Below are positions 54,940 to 64,000 of a stretch of 64,000 nt of DNA, piece by piece (the stretch's first letter is position 1; every line of letters begins with the position of its first letter). The DNA is taken from contig NC_135498.1 in NCBI RefSeq assembly GCF_052857255.1, forward strand, positions 91,830,757 to 91,894,756, written 5' to 3'. This stretch comes from Amblyomma americanum. Lineage: Eukaryota; Arthropoda; Arachnida; Ixodida; Ixodidae. The translations under genes and the position numbers were made by a program. The notes under the pieces are model-generated. The model worked only from the letters and a program-made list of their open reading frames with translations. It did not search any database and was not told where the DNA came from.

Positions 54940-56994
54940 TTAAACACGGTTGCGCGGCCTCACTAGACCGATAAAAGTCGACTGGCAGCAGCCGAGGCAG
55001 GGCCCGTTGTCGAGGAACACACCGGCTCCTGAGCGCCGCCGTTTCCCGCTGCGCAGCCTAGTCGCGACGGCATGCCGCTGACGGAGCCACGTGACCGGAT
55101 TCACTCTCCACTTGGTGTCCATGTAGTGCGCGTGAAGCACCTCCAGTAGCGGCAGTTCGGCCTGCATGAGCCTAAGAGGAGATAGACATACGTATTTACT
55201 AAGAAAGGCAGAGTGGTAAATTAAGACTTCCTGGCGTGCTACGCGCTCCACTGGAGAACGCAAGAGGCGTATGAAGGGAGATGACATGGGCAAACGTAAC
55301 ATGCGAATAAGTAAATATACACACATATAACTAACCAGTTACCTGAAGAAGGAAGCGACGCTGTCCTTGGTGGCCGCCGCCTGCGTGAGGACGCACAGAT
55401 GTCGCAGGGTGGAAATGGTTGAGAGGCCCGTCGCCATTCTGTTCTGCGCTAGAGGGATGCCGCGGGTATCGATCGTCAGCTGCTGGAGCCTCGGGTTGTC
55501 TCGCAGCATCCGGGTCAGGCTAGCATGGAAATTGGCAGTGTTTATCGCCATCTTCTCGGTGCTCTCCAGGCTCAACCACAGATCAGTGACGCGACACTCA
55601 CGCAGGAAATCCAGCGATGCCATCTGGACTGTGCCATCCAGACTGAGCCGCCAAAGCTTGGTCCTCGCGTGGAGCTCCCTGAAGCATGCTTCCCTGAAGC
55701 GGAGCGACACTTTGCAGAATTGGCACACGTACGGGCCACTCTTGTCACGCTCCGCCCGGACGTCCAGCTGCTCCAGGTTTGTGCATCCCCGGGCCAGGCA
55801 CGAGAGGGAGTCGGCCTGGTTGACGCCGCAGGGAGCGAGCGCCAGTGCCCGGAGGTGAGGAAGCGTGGAACCTACCACTGCGGACCCATTCGTGCCGCGG
55901 TCGCAGTGAAATAACGCTAGGTTCAACTCTGTGATGTTGGAAACGCAGCTCTTTAAAAAGAGCTGCGTTCCCTCCATGTAGCGTTTGCAGGCGGTCACAG
56001 TTCTGAGCGGCTGCTCTTCAAACGGGACAAAGTGTGCAAGGCACAGTGACAGTGAAGAGACATCCTTCCAGCGCTCGGGATCCGCGACGACTTCAGAAAG
56101 GCGGCGGCGGTCTATGTCTGCATTGGCTTTCATGACCAACACTGCTTCCTTGCTCCCTCTTAGTTCATGGTTCAGCAGCCCTTTATCGAACACGGTCACA
56201 TTACGGGAAAGTACCGGCCTCAGCCGAAAACTTATGTTGTTGTGAACAATGTCTACGACTTGAACGCGGCGTGGCTCCCGATGGCGGGGTCTTCGTGGTG
56301 CTTCGGGGGCGAACACCCATTCGGAAGTCAACTTTAGCTCGTTCAAGTTTTTCAGGGGACGAGCCACTTCCATACTTAAACCTAGGTCGGCGATGTATAC
56401 ACTTGCGCCTTCTTTCCGGATAGAGTGGATGTGCAAGTTTTGCAGCCCGCGACAATGCTTGAGGAGGATCGTTAAAAATTCAACATTCTGTTGCGAAACC
56501 ACCAGCTCTAAATACATGCTCTCCAGTTGCATGTCTGGTGGCTCGACGTTGGGGACCAACAGCTGCTCGTAGAACCGGCCATCGTGCAGCGTCCATTCGA
56601 GCTTTCGCACTTGGCTTAGCTTAGTAGCTAGAAGATCGAACAGATGCCAAGGTTGAACGACGCAGTTAACACAATACAGTTCTTTCAAATCACTGCAGCT
56701 GGAGACGCAGTTTAGCAGGACTGCGGACGACAGCGAAAGGCAGTTAATGAATTCTAGCTTTTGCACACGACCCGAAATATTTGCCGCGTGAAATTGTTCC
56801 ATCGTGCGCTCGTCGGTGTCGGGAGTGAATCGGAGCTTTCGAACGATACGCTCCTGGAAGGCGATATATGCGAGGCTTGGAACAGCTTCGGCGAACGCCA
56901 TCAGGGACCCTCCGTCGAGGAGTGAGAAGATGTTCTCCCATGCTAGAACTGTCAGGGAATCAATACCTTTGAAGGGGCCCGAACTCGGTGGCAT
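54940..56994 (-). CDS. F-box/leucine-rich repeat protein, gene B copy 2
   Basis: Exons 56994-55343 and 55171-54940 join across a 171-bp GT-AG intron to 627 residues, the same structure as copy 1. Substitutions by eye include HNNISF for HNSISF, VLVMKA for VVVMKA, GSTLPH for GTTLPH, GPYVCQ for GAYVCQ and LWLSLES for LRLSLES, with no frame damage. The frame extends upstream to 57207 here but not in copy 1, which argues for the MPPSSG start. The likely role is an SCF substrate receptor; the substrate is unknown. Confidence 0.78.
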
Positions 56995-57207
56995 GCTGAA
57001 AAGTTCCTTGGAACGGAGTTTCCCTTGTGGCCAACGAGACGGTCGAATTCTTGAAAAACAGTACCAGCTCCTCCGCAACCAAATGGTGACCGTAGAACGC
57101 CAAATAGCGACGAAGATTCTACTCACTATTCTTGGCAGATCCTCAAAAAGGCAGACACAAAACGAACGCGTAGACTTCAGTGAACGAACTGCTGATGTGA
57201 CCGGCAA

Positions 57208-58349
57208 AACGTGGTACTTGGTGATGATGGGAGAGAGGGAGGGGGGAACGCGACGCGGCAGTAATCTCTCTCTGATGACTGGCGAACAACCTCTGCTGGG
57301 GGTCCACTCTCAGAGGAGGGGGAAGGGCCTGCAGAAAGGGAAGGGACGGTTTGACAGGCTGAGATATGGACTCCTCACGCGTTAGTCACCACTACCCCGT
57401 CGGGCGAGTTGGTTCATTTCCTAAGAAAAGCCTCCAAAACGGAAACCAGAAGATACTGTCAATGCAAGCACGTCGGCGCACAAATAACTGACCGCCTATT
57501 TCTTCTTATTTTTTTTTGCCAAGAATTCACTACCCGCTGCGCTGCAGAATCTCGAAAATCTGTACACTCATAAACAGCATACAAAAATTACAAGAAGGAC
57601 GCGATAGCCTAACATTTTCTCTTGTTTATTTTTTTCTTTATGGACTGGACCCGTGATGGGCCCAGTTCCTTTGCGATAGAGATACCGAAGGCAAACTGAC
57701 AAAAGAAGCGCCGTGCTTTTTTTTTTTCTTGAAAGCCTCTAATATCTCTCGTTATTTTATCTTCAGCCTTGCTTACTAGGAACTCATTTCTTTTCGAACT
57801 TCGTGTGCATTTATCCTTGTTATGATGACCGCCAGATTATCACAAATCTGATTTGTATGTCAGTACAAGAGACCATCAGTGCAAGACATCTGATCAGAGT
57901 TCATTATAAGGGCCTCCTTTGAGGGATATATGGAGCTTCGTTCATGAGTTGTTTCTATTATCAGTAGTGATGCTTTTTGCCCGCTTTGAGGCTCTTACAA
58001 GTTTTGTGTAACTTGATGCTTTTGTTTATTTGCTCTCTTTTGAATTCCTATAAATGTTTTGTACCTTCTTCCGCCCTGCTGTAATGCTGCAAGTCGATTC
58101 AGGTGATTAGTACTCCTACCATGCACGGCGCAGCGTCCCGCATTTATTTCCATATTATTTATTTGTACACAGTGTACCCCTATCCTTTCTTACTATCGAT
58201 CCCACTTTTCTTAACTCTCCCTGTCCTTGTATTCGCGCTAGTCGCAGCTCAGGTGCTTCAGGTTCCGATGACAGATGCCGCTGTTAGCAACATCTTTTCC
58301 TCCCATTGTTATTTTATTAATAAATAGCTACTAAAACAACAAATGAATA
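57208..58349. other. Upstream region of gene B copy 2
   Basis: Counterpart of 19286-20504; AT-rich with T-runs, no gene recognised. Confidence 0.5.
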
Positions 58350-58758
58350 AAATCGATCGCAATCATCTGGACATCGGGGCACACGGATGTGCCCGCGACC
58401 AATATGGCAGCACATGCCGCTGCCGCTTCAAGTGGGACGATCAACTCTTCATTACCGCCACTCCACAGGGCGTACCTGTACTATCTTCTTAAACTACACA
58501 GCCTCCTCAGTGGGTGGCTACCATACAGTGTGCCCGTGCGTCTCTACCTACTTCAAGTCGTTCCCGCATCAAAGAACTTACTCCTCCTGTCCTCTTTCCT
58601 TGCAAGACCCGCCTTACACCCTCCCAAGAGGTCTTCATTAATAAGGTTTATGCTGACTCCGCATATACCCCATATACCCTGGCAAAAGGGCGACGGCCCG
58701 ACATCACTTAGTCCAGAGTTCAACGAAAACTCGTCTGGCGAGGAAATGATGCCATTAT
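58350..58758 (+). mobile_element. LINE RNase H relic, copy 2
   Basis: Same as 20505-20910, with the WTSGHTDVPATNMAAHAA motif and frameshifts after it. Confidence 0.6.
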
Positions 58759-60496
58759 GAAAAACCTAACACTCAAGAAAAGGAAGAGGGAAAAAAGAAA
58801 CGACGTTTCGGGACCATTATGGGTCCCTTGCTCACATATGAAAACGAAAAACAGAACGGCCGTGTTTATACGAGTGATGGTCGCAGTAATGACCATGCGT
58901 ATGCTGCAGGCATGGGCCCACGTGTCCGATTAAGTGTGTGCGGAGTTGATTGGATATGGAATGACTTAGGAGTAGGCGGGAAGATAACGATTTCTCGGTG
59001 GAAATGATACTGGCTGCGTCCCAGGCGATAATGTGACTGGTGCACTTCTGGTAATCTGCCAAGGCGTTTTCCTCGGTGCGTCCCTTGGCAATGTCATTTT
59101 TATGCTCCCCGAGCTGTCTCCTTTAGTCCCCAGCTTCGCCGATGTAGGCTCCATCGCAATCCTGACAAGGAATCTTGTAAACAACCCCGGGGTATCTAGT
59201 GCTGTAAAGCTTGTCTGTCACCCGCACAATTAAGTTGCTGTCTGAGGTTGTTTCTAGGCACGTGGCAGATTTGAACGTCATATAGTCACTGAAGATTCTT
59301 GCCAGTGTTTCGCTCACACCAACCGCGTAAGGAATGGCGGCTCGCTTCCGCTCGGTATTCTTCGGTGCTGTGGGTGGATTTGAAGATCAGCATTGCTACG
59401 AGTTAAGAATTTGCCTTGGGTAGCCATTTCTAGAGAGCTCTTCTTTTATACTTCTTTTTCTTCTTTCCTTCGCGCTTGCGGGGATGAACATAGGCGTTGC
59501 GCGCGTGTGCCACGGAGCGCTTGTGCCCTACCGGATGCGCAGAGGCAAATTTCAGGTATTGGCCTGTATGTGTGGCTTTCCTGTAGGCCGACTTCACGAG
59601 GCCATTCGCTGTGCGCTGCACTAAAACATCGAGAAAGGCAATGCGGCCGGAACTCTCCTCTTCCATTGTGAACTGTGTCGTTGGTTGGATGGAGTTCAGA
59701 TGGCGTAGTAGGGCAGGCGCGTCTTGCTGGTTCAACACGCAATAGTAGTCATCTACATAGCGCAGAAAAATTTTTGGGCGACGAGGAAACGAAGCAAGGG
59801 CGAGGGCCCCGATGGTTTCCAAGGCAAGGTTGGCGCAAGTGACCGAAATCGAAGCGCCCATGGCGGTTCCAAACACTTGCCTGCCTGTTGTCTGGCAACT
59901 GGGCGTTGTCTTAACGAGCGCTTGGTAGAGCATCGCCGAAATATCGATTCGGTAAGCGGCTGGGGCCATTTAGCTGCCCACATTCGTCGTCGCTTGCACA
60001 AGCCGGCATGCAAAGCGTTTTTGAAGGATACACGAGTTCTGCGCAGGTTCGGCACACAGTGAAGCCGCGAAACTTTCGAAGCCCTATGTATCTTGCATGA
60101 AGAAGATAAGTGTGTCAGTTCCCCATCTGTCGCGCTCGGAAAAATAGGAAATTGATTATTTGCAGGAAAATGGGATTGTAGGTTCAGGCAGGTAAAAAAT
60201 AAAATGAAAAAAGTCTGCGATGTGCTCTTATACGCAGTTGGTTGATTTGCCTTTGTTTAGTTTAGATGCATTCGTCATTTGTGGACCAGCGTATGTTGAT
60301 AGCTTTGAACGGTAGGTGGCGATAGCGGTGCTTCTCCGTATATAAAAGTCCTTCAAGTGTGCAATCAATTTCAGTTGAAGTCCGGTGTTCGTGATGTCTT
60401 CTGCCTTCGTCCTTGTCTCTTCCACTGGTACCATGTTCCATAATAATGGAAACAACCAACTAGCCCAGCTGTCTACCCTTAGTAAGGCCTATCTAT
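58759..60496 (-). mobile_element. Penelope-like element, copy 2, not interrupted
   Basis: The RT frame 59969-59430 keeps the catalytic FLRYVDDYYCVL box that is YVDY in copy 1. The GIY-YIG pieces are at 59317-58832 in two frames. The region upstream of the RT (60455-60228: GLQLKLIAHLKDFYI) is continuous here because the copy 1 LINE is absent. The hairpin with GAAACGTC recurs at 58803-58838, where the preceding text is GTGAGCAA. Frameshifts still disable the element. Its 5' border is near the AT at 60495-60496. Confidence 0.82.
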
Positions 60497-62570
60497 GGAC
60501 CTCCTTCACCCCGCGACGTCACGAAGATGCGGTGGCGCTGATGTTAGCAGCGACTTTCGCATGGTAGGCAAAACAGGTTCCGCTTGCCCGTGCCTACCGC
60601 AGCTGCCGCAGCTACCGGCGGCTGCTTCAAGCCTGTGCACTGCAGAAGCAGCATATATTGACCAGCTGCGTCACTGCTGGATCCGCGTAGTAGCATAAAA
60701 AATATTAAATTAGCCTCGATAGGTTTCTCGCGCATAAATGCCGCATTCGGAAACTGGCTAACAGGCATAGGGCCACGGTAGTAAAGCGCGAAGTCTGGGA
60801 GTCGATATGCACTGCCACTCAATGCACTTAATAGCATGCAAGTTACTGCGTTCATTCACCTGAACTTCAGGATAGTAGGCTGATAATTGCTCAAGGAAAA
60901 AAAAGACATATGTAGCTGCACACGTATTTATCACCTTGAGCCGGAGTGCACGGGGCGCCGACAGGTTCACTCGCCCCCAAGGAATGCGTTTTTTTGTTAA
61001 TAGCACACCATGTTTAAATGGCGCGTTTTGTGACATTTAATAGTTACTTGAAACTGTTTCTTGATATGACGACGTAATTATTTCATTCGAGTAGAAAGAA
61101 GTCTGGTAAGTTGTGCCAATCTTGCGCGGTCGCGTTGGTGTGCTTAGAATAGCGTACCTTAGGTGTGCTAAACGCCATATGCTTTTTCATTGCATCATGC
61201 ATGTGTCATGTTTCACGAGGTAATACATGATCGCGAAGCTTGTTTGGAAAGAAGCAGCCGCAGGCGTGCTACTAAAAGACACGTGGCGAGATTGAGAGGG
61301 GACGCGGCATGAAAATTGTTTTCGTTCTTCATGCATGCGATATGTAACTAAACTTGGTGAAAATATGAAATTCCTACGCTAGTTTCAGTCATTCCTTTTA
61401 TTTATAGCTATACCTGGTGCAGTTCTGGGCAATTATAATTAACACCGTCGTCAAGTCCCCCCAAGCTAGGTCTCAAATAATTGAGTAGATAGTGCGCAGA
61501 TTTTTTATGCCAGCATGTGCATAAAGCCCTGTTCTGTATGATGACGCGATTAGTTCTTTTTCTATATGATCAGTACTTATGCATGCATAGTTACATGAAA
61601 ACGTTTCATACAAAAAATAACTAACACAATACTGTACGTGTAGGGAAAAAAATCGAGAGATTTATTACGCTCCTCAACGTCTCAGGAATAGTTTGCGACA
61701 AATGGAATCATTTGATTTCCATGCGAATTACGAAGGTGAGTGATCCAGTCGCGGAAAATGTGAGAGGTCAGAAAACGAACCTTAAAGTTTGTTCCCTCGT
61801 TTATGGCATCTTCGCTTTCGCTTTGGTCAAAGAAATGCGGCACTGAAATCAAAGAAATTACCTCACAATTTTTGACGACCACACTTCTAAAAAGCGTTAT
61901 TTATAAATTTGTACTCAATATTTTGCTATAATTTTTCGTCACGAAACTAGACTTCAGGGCTAGGAAAGAAAATAATTCTAGAAATCAAAAATTTTCACCA
62001 AATCGACCAGCTTAACAAGAGGACAAGTCGGCCTGGCTGGTGCGTGGTCATGCGGCTAAAAACAGCGCTAAGCGAGACAGGAGATCGGGGACACGACGCT
62101 GTGCCCACATTTCGCGCAGCGGGACACGTACGTATGTCAGCTAGCAGACGATGAGCGCATGTCTGCTCCGACGAAACACCGCCAGCACTTCCCCTCACTG
62201 CTGTCCCGAAGTAAAATCATTCCGGCTAGTGCAGAGTGTCAAAACTTGTTTTATTCAATGCCTAGCGCATAAATAAACGGCAGGAACGCTTTCTACATGT
62301 TTACTACTAACCATATATACAATACACAGTGGCAAACTATTTCTCTTTATAGGCCGCACGTGGACAACGCGAGCTCGTGTACTTCGACAAATTACTAAGT
62401 TGGAAGCATCGACCATTGCTATGATTCGCAGAAACTGGAAACGCGCCTACAAGCCTTGAAAACCCGCGCACTACACCTATCCGCGACGCCACTCCCCGAC
62501 CTTTTGCCTACCACGAGCTCGCTAGCGACTGCAGCGCCACCTCGTTTGTTTACAAACATGCAGGAAGTCC
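60497..62570. mobile_element. 2074-bp DNA element with TIRs and AT duplication, copy-2-specific
   Basis: The ends are inverted: GGACCTCCT on the left and GGACTTCCT on the right (minus strand). A subterminal inverted match GGTGGCGCTG ... TGGTAGGCAAAA lies about 35 bp inside each end. AT flanks both sides (60495-60496 and 62571-62572), and copy 1 has a single AT at the junction (near 23725). No transposase frame is seen inside; a 66-residue minus-strand frame at 61882-61682 is not recognised. The superfamily is uncertain. A 2-bp AT duplication would fit ISL2EU/PIF-like elements, while moving the border by one base gives TA, as for Tc1/mariner. Confidence 0.75.
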
Positions 62571-62609
62571 ATAGGGCGCCGTCTCTCACAGACTGTCATC
62601 ATGCCCAGC

Positions 62610-63021
62610 AAGGTACGCACACACCGGCGGCAAAACGCGCGCGGCACGCCGCCGGGGGGGAGCCGCGTGCCGCGAAACCTGCCGCGGCGGCGGGTTGATC
62701 TGCCGCGCAGAGGATGGGTTGAGGAGGCATTTTCGGCGGCTTGCCGCGTGCCGCGGGGCGGGAGACCAATGAGGGGTGCCCGGCTTAGTCACGTGGGGAG
62801 CGTCTGTGTCGCCACCTCTTGGCTCCTAGCAAAGCTACCTTTAAGAGGTGGTGACAGAGCCGCGCGCGCTCTTCCACAAACCACGAGCAGGAACCTCGAC
62901 CGCTTTGGCATGAAAGGAGCCTTGCGCGGCGGCGCCTCGCCGCCGGTGTGGCCGTCCCATTCGCGCCGCGAATAGTGCCGCCAGCGATTTGCCGCGCGTT
63001 TTTCCGCCAGTGTGTTCGTAC
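62610..63021. repeat. GC-rich foldback element, copy 2
   Basis: Same inverted ends and interior as 23764-24180. The right end abuts the target duplication of the 65-bp MITE. Confidence 0.55.
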
Positions 63022-63029
63022 CTGTAGAC

Positions 63030-63094
63030 CACGGTGCAAGAATACTATGGTATTCTTACACCGTGGTATTAAAGTATGGTATTCTTACACCGTG
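63030..63094. mobile_element. 65-bp MITE with 8-bp target duplication, copy-2-specific
   Basis: CTGTAGAC is repeated at 63022-63029 and 63095-63102, and occurs once at the matching place in copy 1 (near 24174-24181). The insert begins CACGGTGCAAGAATAC and ends with the inverse of CACGGTGTAAGAATAC. A third inverted copy of the end lies internally, so the first 36 bases are themselves a palindrome. An 8-bp duplication fits hAT or P superfamilies. It has no coding capacity. Confidence 0.9.
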
Positions 63095-63102
63095 CTGTAG
63101 AC

Positions 63103-63766
63103 CGACAGACGCAGACTCTCCCACAAAGCGCGTCTCTCGCGTGTCCCTTCCCCAGGAGCGGTCATTCTTTGTCTGCAGAATGCCTTGTTGAACGCGCCTC
63201 AAACTGTCAACGAGCGCCACAATAGACATCCCAAGCTTTGAGCAGCGTTGCCTCCGACATGGAACAAAAGTCACTCGACGCGGATTATGATGGTTCCTCG
63301 TCGCTGCACACGTGCGCCCCCCTGGCGGCAAGAATGTGCACGATGGCATGAGAGCCACCACTGGTCTCAGAAGGGAGGGGGGGGGGGGGGGCGAGCGAAA
63401 AAAGCGCGCGCTCCCCTAGAGACCAGACAGGGGGTAATGGACCAGCCGCGTGCGAGCCGACCTAACGTGTACGCTCCTGGAGGGGTTTGACCTTTCCGGT
63501 ATTCTCGAAATCCCTTGCTGTCCGGCTCCCATTATCGGGCTGGGTAAGGAATGTGACTGACCCCTTCTCTGCCGCTGTGCAGTGGCCAGAAAAAAAATAA
63601 AAAGAAAATGGGCATTCCTTTTTCGCAAACCGAAACGGGAAACATTGAACAGCGCCGCGAACTTTACTGTGATTATATATTTTCTTAGCCTTTTCGAAAA
63701 CATTCGACTCGGGAGCAGGACGAATTTTTCTTTAACTCCTAAATTTCTGGGAAACCTGTATACCTT
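63103..63766. other. Unassigned interval with a poly-G tract, copy 2
   Basis: Counterpart of 24181-24849, with a shorter G-run at about 63378-63391. Confidence 0.5.
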
Positions 63767-64000
63767 TCGTTTGCAGGGGTATGGCTGCGTTCGGCTGGAT
63801 GAAATGAGTAATTGCACCCCTTATTACAACTCTAGTTTTACACAGGTGTCTTCAGGAGTTCGGAAAGGTTCAGTAAGAATCTTGGACGCTTACTGTTTTC
63901 ATTTGCATTAATGATATCCCCTTTCTTGTGAACTCTCATAATAACCTTTTCCCTGATGTTTGCGTCAATTTTAAAGAAATAAATAAAGCTAAAGAGATTG
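63767..64000 (+). mobile_element. CR1/Jockey-like LINE relic, copy 2, cut by window end
   Basis: Same as the start of 24850-25690, with the TQVSSGVRKGSV motif region at about 63840-63880. Confidence 0.65.

Overview
This window looks like the nuclear genome of an ixodid tick or a close chelicerate. The evidence is intron-containing genes, tRNA-derived SINEs of the type common in hard ticks, and dense arthropod-type LINEs (CR1/Jockey-like, RTE-like, I-like with RNase H), a Penelope-like element, a Ty3/Gypsy fragment, PIF/Harbinger transposons and MITEs. There is no bacterial operon structure. No locus could be tied to a named species gene.

The dominant feature is a large tandem-like duplication. 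Bases 1-25083 (copy 1) align in order and orientation with 42360-64000 (copy 2). In the first ~840 bases I counted eight single-base differences by eye. Bases 25084-42359 occur once here and would be the rest of a repeat unit of roughly 40 kb. Each copy carries, in order: an I-like LINE 3' part (+), a Gypsy gag-protease fragment (-), a broken F-box/LRR paralogue A (-), a more decayed paralogue C (-) split by a solo LTR, a tRNA-like foldback repeat with TA tracts, a THAP-like relic, an intact two-exon F-box/LRR gene B (-), a LINE relic, a Penelope-like element (-), a GC-rich foldback and a CR1-like LINE relic.

The copies differ by clean insertions, so each serves as the empty site for the other. 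Copy 1 alone has a 7263-bp PIF/Harbinger transposon (7938-15200) and a 1078-bp LINE (22488-23565). Copy 2 alone has a 2363-bp CR1-like LINE (50101-52463), a 2074-bp TIR element (60497-62570) and a 65-bp MITE with an 8-bp target duplication (63030-63094). A 365-bp segment at 54064-54428 appears to have been lost from copy 1.

The 7263-bp Harbinger element appears complete. It has perfect 22-bp TIRs, a TCA target duplication, a three-exon MADF-BESS DNA-binding protein (+) and, converging on it, a six-exon DDE transposase (-). Both splice into full open frames. The single-copy stretch holds a second, decayed Harbinger element (27869-33510) whose accessory protein is instead Myb/SANT-like and whose transposase is broken. 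It also holds a likely terminal exon of paralogue A (35297-35579), a 433-bp foldback MITE, several LINE relics and SINEs.

The genes most likely to be host functions are the two F-box/LRR copies B (17099-19153 and 54940-56994). Nearly everything else is mobile DNA. An assembly artefact, with two haplotypes placed in series, is a real alternative to a true tandem duplication.
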